Positions 17,088-25,967 of a stretch of DNA of 64,000 nucleotides are shown piece by piece (position 1 is the stretch's first letter; every line of letters begins with the position of its first letter). The stretch lies in contig NZ_NBOC01000003.1 in NCBI RefSeq assembly GCF_002104455.1, positions 62,001-126,000 on the forward strand, read 5' to 3'. The notes under the pieces were generated by a model, which had not been told where the DNA came from, did no database searches, and worked only from the letters and a program-made list of their open reading frames with translations. A program made the position numbers and the translations under genes. This stretch comes from Colwellia chukchiensis. GTDB taxonomy: Bacteria; Pseudomonadota; Gammaproteobacteria; Enterobacterales; Alteromonadaceae.

Positions 17088-18497
17088 TTAGCGGCCTTTA
17101 CCAAATAGAACGATTTCAACAGTACGAATTAAAATCAGCAAATCGAGCATAAAGCTACGATGTTTGATGTAATACAAGTCGTATTTAAGCTTTTCTAATG
17201 AGTCAGCTTCGGTAGCGCCATACGGGTATTTAAGTTGTGCCCAACCCGTTAAGCCAGGCTTAACGTTATGACGCTCATTATAATAGGGGATGTTTTTTAT
17301 CAGTTGCTGAACAAATTCAGGACGCTCAGGACGCGGCCCTACAAAGCCCATATCGCCACGCATAACGTTATAAATTTGCGGCAATTCGTCAATGCGATAT
17401 TTGCGTAACGCTTTACCTATGCGCGTTATGCGGTTGTCATTTTCGCTGGCCATTTGTGCGCCGTTTTTTTCCGCATCTAATCGCATGCTTCTAAACTTCA
17501 TGATGCTAAACGCTTCGCCGTCTAATCCTACCCGTTCTTGACAATAAAACACTGGGGCTTTTATGCCATCTTCTAATTTAATAAGTAACGCTGTAACAAG
17601 CATGACGGGCCAAGTAAGCAGAAATAAGAAAAAACCCATAGTGGCGTTAAACACCCAATCAAGCGTGTTGCGCAAGTGATTAGCAGACGCAAAGCCGTTA
17701 GAATAAATAACCCAACTGGGGTAAATTAAATTAACCGCAACTTGCCCGGTTTCTCGCTCAATAAAGTCTAAAATTTCAGTGACTTCAATGCCGCGTATTT
17801 TACAGGCAAATAATTCATCAACGGGTAAATTTTCACGCCTTTCGTCATTGGCAACAACAATTTCATCAATTTGTTGCTCTAAGGCATAATTGACTAATGA
17901 ACTATCTAGCTTAATGATATTCTCGTTAACTATGCCATTTTCAGCATCACCGTTCATGACCACAAAACCATGCATAAAAAAGCCTTGGCGGTCAACATCT
18001 CGGCGCATGCGCTTCTCAATTATTGAGGCACGTTCACCGGCGCCAAGCACCAGTACATTGCGTTTATTAAAACCAAAGAAATCAATTTGCAGGGTAAAAT
18101 AGCGCACCACGCTGGCTAATAACACACTGATGAGTGATGCCATGGCGAGCAGCTCAATAGCGATAGATCCTGTGCCATACAATGGATTAATCAAAGAGAC
18201 AATAAAGAAGCTAACCGCTACTGATACTAACAACCGACGGAACACACCTCGCAAGTTTTCACGCAGCTTTGAGTTATATAAGCCCATAGCTAATGAAGCT
18301 AACTGCACAACTAAGGCAAAAACAATGGCATGAATAAATAGTACATTGGTTGCTATACTTTGTATGTCAAAAGCCACAAAGTGCAAGTAATCGTTAAGGT
18401 ATATGCTGAGCAATAACGCACTGGCAAAACACACAAACTCGATTAGCACTAAAGACTTGCTACCCGCTGACAAATCGCGAAAATTAGGGCTAGACAT
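17088..18497 (-). CDS. EPS-priming undecaprenyl-phosphate sugar phosphotransferase (EpsB-type, TIGR03013-like)
   Basis: A 469-residue polyisoprenyl-phosphate sugar-1-phosphate transferase, which starts repeat-unit synthesis on the lipid carrier. Four N-terminal membrane helices include MGLYNSKLRENLRG, typical of the XrtA-associated subfamily. A CoA-binding-like middle domain follows (VLVLGAGERA, about 145). Another helix at about 285 precedes the catalytic domain with KFRSMRLDAE (about 331), RPERPEF (about 389) and GLTGWAQ (about 415). It is transcribed away from the export genes, with a shared 226-bp divergent promoter region. The ribosome site is weak: AAGGA lies 13 bases from the ATG. Confidence 0.88.
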   Translation of the reverse strand: MSSPNFRDLSAGSKSLVLIEFVCFASALLLSIYLNDYLHFVAFDIQSIATNVLFIHAIVFALVVQLASLAMGLYNSKLRENLRGVFRRLLVSVAVSFFIVSLINPLYGTGSIAIELLAMASLISVLLASVVRYFTLQIDFFGFNKRNVLVLGAGERASIIEKRMRRDVDRQGFFMHGFVVMNGDAENGIVNENIIKLDSSLVNYALEQQIDEIVVANDERRENLPVDELFACKIRGIEVTEILDFIERETGQVAVNLIYPSWVIYSNGFASANHLRNTLDWVFNATMGFFLFLLTWPVMLVTALLIKLEDGIKAPVFYCQERVGLDGEAFSIMKFRSMRLDAEKNGAQMASENDNRITRIGKALRKYRIDELPQIYNVMRGDMGFVGPRPERPEFVQQLIKNIPYYNERHNVKPGLTGWAQLKYPYGATEADSLEKLKYDLYYIKHRSFMLDLLILIRTVEIVLFGKGR

Positions 18498-18723
18498 AGG
18501 GAGAGAAGATTCCTTTTCATTAAGAAAAATAAATCAGCGCACAGCGCTTTTACTTTTTTACCTCTATATTAGAAAGGATTCATAGGCAAATGTAAACATA
18601 GCATAATTAAAATACTAGATTTACAATTTGTTTACGATATTAAAAAATGTGCATCATAGATAAAAATCAAATACAATCGATTAGCTTATATAAAAAACAG
18701 TTTTAAATAAGAAGGTTAATACC
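18498..18723. promoter_or_regulatory. Divergent regulatory region between EpsB-type and Wza-like genes
   Basis: An AT-rich 226-bp gap between two divergent EPS operons. TATATA near 18689 (plus) and TAATAT near 18569 (minus) are possible -10 boxes, without good -35 boxes. I see no TGGCAC-N5-TTGC sigma-54 element, although the local regulator PrsR is a sigma-54 activator. Confidence 0.35.
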
Positions 18724-19359
18724 ATGGAAAAACGCATCACCCAAAGAATAAAAGCGATTTTATTTATCACTCTGGCTTACTTAGTGGCTGGTTGTAGTTC
18801 ACCCACACTGCCTCCTGCTAAGCTTCATCAGTCAAATACCGTAGACGTTGACTCATATAAGTACCTTATTGGTGCGGGTGATGTGCTCAATATTTTTGTT
18901 TGGCGTAACCCTGAAGTGTCGGGTACATTTATTGTCCGCCCAGACGGCATGATCACAACGTCCTTGGTGGAAGATATTCCAGTTTCTGGCAAAACGCCAA
19001 CCGAGCTTGCCCGTTCAATAGAAGAAATTCTCGCCACTTATTTGCGTGAACCTGTGGTGACAGTAACGGTTAATAACTTTGTGGGCCCGTTTAGCGAACA
19101 AATTCGAATAATTGGTGAGGCTGCACAACCCCAAGCTATTAATTATACCCAGCACATGACGTTATTAGATGTCATGATCCGAGTTGGCGGTTTAACTGAA
19201 TTTGCTAATGGTAATGGTGCCGTACTCGTGAGAATAGAAAATGGCCAACAAAAACAATACGATATTTTCATTGAAGATTTGCTTAAAAATGGTGAAATAT
19301 CGGCCAATGTTGATGTCTTACCAGGTGATATTATTGTGATACCTGAAACATGGTTTTAA
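18724..19359 (+). CDS. XrtA-type EPS export lipoprotein (Wza-like)
   Basis: A 211-residue polysaccharide export protein. The signal peptide ends in LVAGC, so Cys24 is the predicted lipidation site. The poly-export domain (YLIGAGDVLNIFVWRNPEVSG, from about residue 46) is followed by one SLBB-like domain (IRIIGEAAQPQAI, about 124). It is shorter than E. coli Wza and lacks its C-terminal helix, as usual in XrtA-associated export proteins (TIGR03027 type). It would form the periplasmic/outer-membrane channel with the outer membrane protein encoded at 21840. AAGG precedes the ATG. It is first gene of the export operon. Confidence 0.88.
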   Translation: MEKRITQRIKAILFITLAYLVAGCSSPTLPPAKLHQSNTVDVDSYKYLIGAGDVLNIFVWRNPEVSGTFIVRPDGMITTSLVEDIPVSGKTPTELARSIEEILATYLREPVVTVTVNNFVGPFSEQIRIIGEAAQPQAINYTQHMTLLDVMIRVGGLTEFANGNGAVLVRIENGQQKQYDIFIEDLLKNGEISANVDVLPGDIIVIPETWF

Positions 19360-19396
19360 AAGCGATAGACTTATTTACCTGTTTTAGAGGTCAGGA

Positions 19397-20989
19397 ATGC
19401 AAGAAATAATAGAACAAGTTATAGATTACCTAAAAGGTATTTGGCTAAAGCGTCGCTTTATAATCGTGTCGACTTGGTTAATCTGCCCACTGGCATGGCT
19501 TTATGTGGCACAACTCGATAATGTTTATGAGTCTGAGGCGCGCGTTTACGCCGATACACAATCCATTTTGGGACCGTTATTAAAAGGCCTGACGGTCAAA
19601 ACAGATCCAGATGTGCAAATTAGGCTCATGATTAAAACGCTGTTAAGTCGTCCTAACTTAGAGCGTATTACCCGCATGACAGATTTAGACGTGCAAGCCA
19701 ATACGCCAGCAGCCTATGAAGCGTTGATTGACCGATTAAAGTCCAATATCAATATTCGCAAAACCGGTGGTCGTAAAGAGAACATTTTTACCATTACTTA
19801 CCAAGATAGTGATCCTGAGATGGCAAAAAATGTCGTAAATTCAGCACTAACTGTCTTTATTGAAAATACCTTAGGAGAAAATCGTAGCGACTCAACTTCT
19901 GCACAAAAGTTTTTAGATAGCCAAATTAAAGATTATGAAAATCGGCTTTTAGCGGCTGAGTCTCGTTTAACCGATTTCAAACAAAAATATAGCGGTGTTT
20001 TGCCCGATCAATACGGTGGCTACTACCAAAAGCTCAATGTAGTCAAAGAGCAACTTAAAATAACTGAGTTAACATTACTTGAACAAGAGACACAGTTAAA
20101 ATCGGCTAAAGCACAATTAACTGCCTCGCCGGTTAATAATGAAAGCCCGCAAAACAACATCAAAAACTCTAATAGCATTCAAACCACCTATGATGGACGC
20201 ATTGCTGAATTAGAAGCGACATTAGACTCATTACAGTTGCGTTATACTGAGATGCACCCGGATGTTAAAGAAGTTAAGCGCCGGCTTGAACACCTAACTA
20301 ACCAACGTAGTAAAGAAATAGAAGAGTACCTCAGTGCTACCGGCAGTGGTGATAGTAGTAAATTATCAACCAGTCAAAACCCGGTTATTCAGCAATTACA
20401 AATACAAGTAAACCAATTAGAAAATCAAGTAGCATCGACGCGAGTTCGTGCTAATGATTATCGTCAGCAGGTGAAAGATCTGGAAAGTAAAATTCATATT
20501 CTGCCGGAGATAGAGGCTGAGTTAACTTCACTTAATCGCGGCTATCAAATCACCAAAAGCAAGTATGAAGAATTACTGAACCGAAAAGAAACCGCACAAC
20601 TGGCGCAGCAAGCGGATGAAAACACTAACCCGATTCGATTTAGAGTAATAGACCCGCCTCGAGCACCAACTGAACCTGCCGGACCTAAACGCATATTATT
20701 TCTAATTATTGTTACTGTTTTAGGTTTTGGTGTTGGTGTTGGTCTGTCGTTATTATTTAGTCAAATTAACCCTGTGGTGACTTCTAGCAGCCAAGTAGCA
20801 AAGCTTACCGGCATTCCGGTATTTGGCGTGGTTTCTGCGACTGAAAACCTAGGTTTACAGCGTTGGCACAAAAGAAAAACATTGATATTTATTATTTCTA
20901 ACTGCGTGTTACTGATCATGCTAGCTGGTTTTATTGCTTATGCAATTGCACCAAATGCCGTACTAGCGCCGATCAGAGGAGTTCTCTAA
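19397..20989 (+). CDS. EPS chain-length determinant (Wzz/GumC-like, XrtA type)
   Basis: A 530-residue polysaccharide co-polymerase of TIGR03007 type. One membrane helix lies at about residues 20-40. A Wzz domain follows, then a long periplasmic coiled-coil region (about 170-400, many Glu/Gln/Leu heptads). PPRAPTEPAGPKR at about 418 precedes the second helix, and an extra C-terminal helix lies near 500-520. It controls chain length and couples polymerisation to export, with the separate BY-kinase 3 bp downstream as its cytoplasmic partner. GAGG lies six bases before the ATG. Confidence 0.88.
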   Translation: MQEIIEQVIDYLKGIWLKRRFIIVSTWLICPLAWLYVAQLDNVYESEARVYADTQSILGPLLKGLTVKTDPDVQIRLMIKTLLSRPNLERITRMTDLDVQANTPAAYEALIDRLKSNINIRKTGGRKENIFTITYQDSDPEMAKNVVNSALTVFIENTLGENRSDSTSAQKFLDSQIKDYENRLLAAESRLTDFKQKYSGVLPDQYGGYYQKLNVVKEQLKITELTLLEQETQLKSAKAQLTASPVNNESPQNNIKNSNSIQTTYDGRIAELEATLDSLQLRYTEMHPDVKEVKRRLEHLTNQRSKEIEEYLSATGSGDSSKLSTSQNPVIQQLQIQVNQLENQVASTRVRANDYRQQVKDLESKIHILPEIEAELTSLNRGYQITKSKYEELLNRKETAQLAQQADENTNPIRFRVIDPPRAPTEPAGPKRILFLIIVTVLGFGVGVGLSLLFSQINPVVTSSSQVAKLTGIPVFGVVSATENLGLQRWHKRKTLIFIISNCVLLIMLAGFIAYAIAPNAVLAPIRGVL

Positions 20990-20992
20990 CTT

Positions 20993-21856
20993 ATGAGCAT
21001 TATAGAAAAAGCGCTAGCTAAACAACAGCAGTCTAGTACGAGCAAGTCGCAGCAGACGCAAACTAATGCTGAGCCTGAAACATCAACAACGCCTAATACA
21101 AAGGCTGTAACAGATGACAAAGCAACCTTAATTATTGATAAAGCAAGCCTTGAAGAGCGCGGCTACCTCATTGATAACGGCACGCGAAAAAGCATTAAAG
21201 ACGAGTTTCGGCAAATAAAACGTAAGTTGCTGAACAATGCCTTTGGTAACGTGTCGAAAACGCTACATCATAGCAACTTGATTATGGTCAGTAGTGCCAA
21301 GCCAAATGAAGGTAAAACGTTTGTTGCGATAAACTTAGCGCTAAGTATTGCTCTGGAGCAAGATAAAACCGTGCTTTTAATCGATGCCGATGTGCTAAGA
21401 CCGAGTGTTTCGCGCGAGTTAGGTATTAATGAAAATCCAGGTATTATCGATTATTTATCTGGGCAATCCGAGCAAGTTAGCAATATTATTTATAATACGG
21501 ATATTGATAAATTAAAGTTAATACCGGCGGGCAAACCGCATCACCTTTCAAACGAGTTACTCGCCAGTGAAAAAATGGCAAATTTTGCTAATGAACTAGC
21601 AAATCGCTACCCCGACCGTATCGTTATTTTTGATTGCCCGCCGCTAATAGGTGTGACTGAGACACTGGTATTAGCGAATTTAATGGGACAAGCACTCATT
21701 GTTGTTGAAGAGTCAAAAAGCTCAATTGCTGATATTAAAGCGGCAACTGAACATCTTAATGAAGATTTAGCGTTGGGGCTGGTGCTTAATAAAGCAATAA
21801 GATCTCATAAGGACTTGTATGGTTACTATGGCTATGGGTATGGCACAAAAGACTAG
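20993..21856 (+). CDS. XrtA-associated bacterial tyrosine kinase (BY-kinase)
   Basis: A 287-residue CpsD-type ATPase/tyrosine autokinase. Walker A is SAKPNEGKT (101-109), Walker A' is LLIDAD (128-133), and IVIFDCPP near 211 is Walker B. The C terminus holds a tyrosine cluster, YGYYGYGYG (276-284, five Tyr), the usual autophosphorylation tail. Reversible phosphorylation of this tail drives assembly and disassembly with the chain-length protein encoded 3 bp upstream. A Gln/Ser/Thr-rich linker spans about residues 10-40. The tail codons also contain the start region of the next gene, in another frame. Confidence 0.9.
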   Translation: MSIIEKALAKQQQSSTSKSQQTQTNAEPETSTTPNTKAVTDDKATLIIDKASLEERGYLIDNGTRKSIKDEFRQIKRKLLNNAFGNVSKTLHHSNLIMVSSAKPNEGKTFVAINLALSIALEQDKTVLLIDADVLRPSVSRELGINENPGIIDYLSGQSEQVSNIIYNTDIDKLKLIPAGKPHHLSNELLASEKMANFANELANRYPDRIVIFDCPPLIGVTETLVLANLMGQALIVVEESKSSIADIKAATEHLNEDLALGLVLNKAIRSHKDLYGYYGYGYGTKD

Positions 21857-23441
21857 GTTAAGTGCAATTATTTGCACATTATTCTGCTCGTCTACCGTTT
21901 TTGCAGGTAGTTGGCAGTTTGAGCCTAGCATTGTGATTAATGAAACTTATTCTGACAATGCCCGGTTAACGCAAAATAATGAAAAATCGACCGTGGTAAG
22001 TCAAACGAGCTTAAAGTTAAAATCTTCGTACGAAGCGCAACATGCGGTGTTTAACTTCTCATCTGAAAGTACTTATGCTTTATATAGCCATAACCATGAT
22101 CTTGATAAAGACTTTCATACCTTAGCCAGTGATTTACGATTACAGCTTTGGCCAAACGGCATTATATTAGTGGGTGGTGCTAGCGTTAGTAACCAACCCA
22201 GAAACAGCGGCAATAATGCGCTAGCTGACATTATTACCGCGGATACCGTAGAAGTTATCAACTATAACGCCGGTTTAGAATACAATATCAACAACAGTGC
22301 TTATATTATTAACTCAGGTGTAGGGTTTCGCAAAAGAACATCTGAAGACAATTTAGGCGAACGTCACGGTATTGTCGCGCAAATTAGCAGTAGTAATGGC
22401 ACGAGTGCTCGTCATGTCTTTTGGCAGTTTGAACATAATTACCAAGAGTTAAAGAATAACGAGCAAAATGGCAAGCTCAGTGAAAGTGAAGTTAAACTTG
22501 GTTTTATCACCGGCTTTAACCTAAACCCTTTTCTGCGCTATTACAATGAAGATAATAGCGGCGATGTACGGCAACCAAACCGTAGTTTTGAGTCAAATTC
22601 GTATGGTATAGGGTTGCGCTGGTTAGTTACACCGCGCTTGTTTATTGATGCCTCGTATAATAAGCCCATCGGCAGTAAATTAAACCTTGATGGCGAAGAA
22701 CAACAAGAATACGTCAATGCGGCTATCAACTGGCAGCCAACAATACGCACTAAACTAACCGCCAACTTTTCCGAGCGTTTCTACGGTGACAGCTATGGAT
22801 TAGATTTAAGCCATAAAAATAGACGTTTAACCAATAGCATAAGTTATAAAGAAGAAGTGCAAACCTTAACGCGAAACAATTTTGTCGCTAACTTACTAGG
22901 CTTGTATTTTTGTCCAACGGGTAACGTAGATTCGCTTGATGAATGTTTAATCGCTGACGATTCAACATTGTTTCCAGACAACCCTAATCAACCGGATAAT
23001 CCTGGCTTACAGTTGGTGGCTATTCAAGACTTTACCTTAGTAGAAGACAATGTTTTTTCGTTAAACAAAGTGTTAGCCTGGCGCTCAGTGTTAGCCTTGC
23101 CACGCACCACAATAAGTTTTGCTGCCGATAAACAAACTCGCGATAACCTAGAAACCCGTATTGAAAGCCAAACTCAAAAAGCGAGCTTAAACATTAGCCG
23201 CAAAATCAGTGGTCGCTCTAATGTAAGTTTCAACGTCTCTTATACTGAGTCAAACTTCCAAATAGATACTGAGTTTGAGCGTCTTGACCGTTACCGTCGC
23301 TATCAGCTTGGCTATGATAAATCCTTAAATAGCGCCTTGTCGTTTGATATTAGCGTAAGTTATCTAAACAGGCATTCAAGTAATGTATTGTTCAATTACC
23401 AAGAAAGTCGCATAAGCGCCAAAATCACCAAAGGCTTCTAG
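21840..23441 (+). CDS. XrtA system-associated outer membrane beta-barrel protein
   Basis: About 533 residues, of the TIGR03016-type family found with XrtA EPS clusters. A signal peptide (about 22 residues, cleavage after VFA) is followed by alternating amphipathic strands typical of a large beta barrel, ending in Phe. It may be the outer membrane pore or scaffold for EPS export. Four in-frame ATGs occur at 21819, 21828, 21834 and 21840; I choose 21840 because it gives the cleanest signal peptide (MAQKTR). All overlap the kinase tail. The ATPase gene starts 4 bp after the stop. Confidence 0.82.
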   Translation: MAQKTRLSAIICTLFCSSTVFAGSWQFEPSIVINETYSDNARLTQNNEKSTVVSQTSLKLKSSYEAQHAVFNFSSESTYALYSHNHDLDKDFHTLASDLRLQLWPNGIILVGGASVSNQPRNSGNNALADIITADTVEVINYNAGLEYNINNSAYIINSGVGFRKRTSEDNLGERHGIVAQISSSNGTSARHVFWQFEHNYQELKNNEQNGKLSESEVKLGFITGFNLNPFLRYYNEDNSGDVRQPNRSFESNSYGIGLRWLVTPRLFIDASYNKPIGSKLNLDGEEQQEYVNAAINWQPTIRTKLTANFSERFYGDSYGLDLSHKNRRLTNSISYKEEVQTLTRNNFVANLLGLYFCPTGNVDSLDECLIADDSTLFPDNPNQPDNPGLQLVAIQDFTLVEDNVFSLNKVLAWRSVLALPRTTISFAADKQTRDNLETRIESQTQKASLNISRKISGRSNVSFNVSYTESNFQIDTEFERLDRYRRYQLGYDKSLNSALSFDISVSYLNRHSSNVLFNYQESRISAKITKGF

Positions 23442-23445
23442 CAGT

Positions 23446-24480
23446 ATGTATGAAAGTTATTATGGTTTTAAAGAACGACCTTTTCAGTTAAGTCCAGATC
23501 CAAAATTCTTTTTTGCGTCTAGTCATCACCAACGCGCCTTATCTTATTTGCAATACGGTTTAGATCAAGGAGAGGGCTTTATTGTTGTTACTGGGCCAAT
23601 TGGTACTGGAAAAACGACCATTGCCCGCAATTTATTATCCAATTTAGGTGATAGCAGTATTGTTGCCGCGCAACTTGTTACCACAAAATTAAGCCCACAT
23701 GAATTGCTTGAATTGGTAGTGTCTGAGTTTAATATTAGCGTTACTGGTGCGAGCAAAGCAGACTTACTACAAGGCATTGAACAGTTTCTTATTCAATTAC
23801 ACCAACAAGGCAAGCGAGCGTTGCTGATAGTTGATGAGGCGCAAAATCTGCCCAGTGAAACCGTCGAAGAACTGCGCATGCTGTCCAACTTTCAGTTAGA
23901 CAATAAGCCGTTGATCCAAAGCTTTTTACTCGGCCAAGAAGAACTCAAAGCGATAATTCAGGCACCCAATATGGAGCAGTTTCGCCAACGCATTATTGCT
24001 TCTGCCCACTTAAAGCCATTATCTAAAGCGGATGTGCAAAAGTATATTAACCACAGATTACAGCAAGCTGGCTGTAATAGAGAGTCATTATTTTCAGAAG
24101 CAGGTTTTGACCTGATCCACGAAAAGACGCTCGGTGTGCCCCGAAAAATTAATATTTTTGTCGACCGTTTATTGTTATTTGGCTTTCTGGAAGAGTTAGA
24201 CAGCATTGATTCTGCGGCAATCAATGAAGTAGCACAAGAGATGGAAGTTGAGTTAACAGGCTCACTTAACGTTGCCGAGCTTGCGAGCAATGAACCGAGC
24301 CAAGTGGTGGTAAACTCAACTGAAAAAGTTGAAAGCATAAAAGAGATATTGCGTGAAGTAGAAGAAATCCTCGACACCAATATCAAGCAAAAAATCAAAA
24401 TGGCGCGCTATGTTGATAAAATGCTAAAGCACAAAAGCCGTATATATACCAACACCAGCAGCACCAGTGAAGATAACTAA
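23446..24480 (+). CDS. XrtA-associated AAA ATPase (ExeA-like)
   Basis: A 344-residue ATPase of the TIGR03015 type. Walker A is GPIGTGKTT (50-58), and LLIVDEAQNL near 125 is Walker B with the DEAQ box. The opening MYESYYGFKERPFQLSPDP is typical of the ExeA/GspA-like group, although no membrane helix or peptidoglycan-binding domain follows. The C-terminal 70 residues are acidic and helical. Its role in EPS secretion is not established; constant co-occurrence with XrtA export genes suggests an assembly or energy function. It ends the export operon, with a strong terminator 42 bp downstream. Confidence 0.88.
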   Translation: MYESYYGFKERPFQLSPDPKFFFASSHHQRALSYLQYGLDQGEGFIVVTGPIGTGKTTIARNLLSNLGDSSIVAAQLVTTKLSPHELLELVVSEFNISVTGASKADLLQGIEQFLIQLHQQGKRALLIVDEAQNLPSETVEELRMLSNFQLDNKPLIQSFLLGQEELKAIIQAPNMEQFRQRIIASAHLKPLSKADVQKYINHRLQQAGCNRESLFSEAGFDLIHEKTLGVPRKINIFVDRLLLFGFLEELDSIDSAAINEVAQEMEVELTGSLNVAELASNEPSQVVVNSTEKVESIKEILREVEEILDTNIKQKIKMARYVDKMLKHKSRIYTNTSSTSEDN

Positions 24481-24521
24481 AGATACGACTAAGCGCAGCC
24501 CTATTTCAGCTTAGCCCTATA

Positions 24522-24558
24522 AAAGAATAAAACCGCTAATATAGCGGTTTTATTCTTT
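24522..24558. terminator. Bidirectional intrinsic terminator
   Basis: A 17-bp perfect stem (arm AAAGAATAAAACCGCTA, 24522-24538) with a 3-base loop and matching arm at 24542-24558. It has A/T-rich flanks in both directions and sits between the convergent ATPase and PrsR genes. Confidence 0.85.
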
Positions 24559-24604
24559 ATTGTATTAGGTAGTCTTTGTTAGCGCGATAACACCCATTTA
24601 TCTG

Positions 24605-25954
24605 CTAACTATTTATCGCAATTTGGTATTTTTCGATTAACGAGTATAAGGTGGGCCGAGTCACACCCAGCAATTCTGCGGCTTTCGAAATATTGCCATC
24701 CGCTAAAGCATAGGCTTTTTGAATCGCCGTAGATTCTGCTTGCTCACGCACTACCCTTAAGTTAAGTGATAACTCAAAGTTTTGATCTTGCTGGTCGAAA
24801 AAGCCTAAATCTATCGCCGTTACTTGGGTACCTGTGGTCATAATAACCGAGCTTTTAACTTTATTTTGTAACTCGCGAATATTACCCGGCCACTTATGAC
24901 TTTTTATTGCCGCTAATGCATCTTCTGCAAAGCTTTTAACATTACGTTTATACTCGGTGGCAAAATGCTGCAAAAAGTATTGTGCAAGAATGATAACGTC
25001 TTCTTCTCTGTCCCTCAGTGGCGGAATGTTTATGGTGATCTCACTGACACGATAAAACAAATCTTCTCGAAAGGTTTTTTCTTGTACCATTTGCTCAAGA
25101 TTTTGATTTGTCGCACAAACAACCCTGACATCAACAGCAATTTCTTGGCGGCCGCCTAGTCGCTCAATACACTTTTCTTGTAAAAAACGCAGTAATTTAG
25201 CTTGCAAACTAAAAGGCATATCACCTATTTCGTCTAAAAATAGTGTGCCCCCTTCTGCACATTCTATTTTGCCTTTGGTGGTGCGATGTGCGCCGGTAAA
25301 TGCACCTTTTTCAAAACCAAACAACTCGCTTTCTAATAAATTTTCAGGAATTGAGGCACAATTGATGGCGACAAACGGTTTATTTTTACGTTCGCTAGCA
25401 AGGTGAACAGCTTTGGCGGTGACCTCTTTACCCGTACCACTTTCACCTAATAGCAAAGCGGTAATGCTTGTAGGCGCGATGCGCTTTACCATAGTGCGTA
25501 AACGCTCAATACTGGTGCTATTGCCGATGATACCAATGTCGCTGCCCGCAACCGCCCGCATTTGGCGGTTTTCTTCTTCGATTGCTGCCACACTAAATGC
25601 GCGTGCAACGATAACATTTATTACGTCATTTTCGATCGGCTTTTGATAGAAGTCGTAGGCACCAGCAGCAATGGCGGCTAGGGCATTAGCGCGATCATCA
25701 TTACCTGTGATGACAATAACTTTGCAATGTGGCGCTATGGTCAAGATTTCTTGCAACGCTGCTAAGCCTTCTGACGCATTTGCAGCATCAGGCGGCAAGC
25801 CTAAGTCTAAGGTGATGACTTTTGGCTCATGTCGGCGCACCGCCGCGATCGCACTTTCTCTATCGTCTGCTAACACAGCGTCATAGTCTGATAGGCTCCA
25901 TTTTAGTTGCTTTTGGATACCCTTATCATCATCGACGATTAACAACTTTTCCAT
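24605..25954 (-). CDS. prsR: Sigma-54-dependent response regulator PrsR (PEP-CTERM-box type)
   Basis: A 449-residue NtrC-family regulator of TIGR02915 type. The receiver domain (about 1-120) has the acidic pocket DDD (8-10) and the probable phospho-Asp50 in ITLDLGLP. The AAA domain has Walker A GESGTGKE (170-177) and the sigma-54-contacting GAFTGA loop (217-222). A Fis-type helix-turn-helix (NISKAAELLGVTRPTLYSL) ends the protein. The frame extends ten codons upstream, but the ATG at 25954 fits homologues and has AAGGA 10 bp before. Known PrsR proteins activate PEP-CTERM and EPS genes with sigma-54. It follows prsK after 13 bp. Confidence 0.92.
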   Translation of the reverse strand: MEKLLIVDDDKGIQKQLKWSLSDYDAVLADDRESAIAAVRRHEPKVITLDLGLPPDAANASEGLAALQEILTIAPHCKVIVITGNDDRANALAAIAAGAYDFYQKPIENDVINVIVARAFSVAAIEEENRQMRAVAGSDIGIIGNSTSIERLRTMVKRIAPTSITALLLGESGTGKEVTAKAVHLASERKNKPFVAINCASIPENLLESELFGFEKGAFTGAHRTTKGKIECAEGGTLFLDEIGDMPFSLQAKLLRFLQEKCIERLGGRQEIAVDVRVVCATNQNLEQMVQEKTFREDLFYRVSEITINIPPLRDREEDVIILAQYFLQHFATEYKRNVKSFAEDALAAIKSHKWPGNIRELQNKVKSSVIMTTGTQVTAIDLGFFDQQDQNFELSLNLRVVREQAESTAIQKAYALADGNISKAAELLGVTRPTLYSLIEKYQIAINS

Positions 25955-25967
25955 CGTGCTACTATCC

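Noticed and set aside
18498-18723. Sigma-54 (-24/-12) promoter for the EPS operons
   Set aside because: No TGGCAC-N5-TTGC match was found here or in the gaps before 8715 and 32070, although PrsR is a sigma-54 activator. Its targets may lie outside the window.
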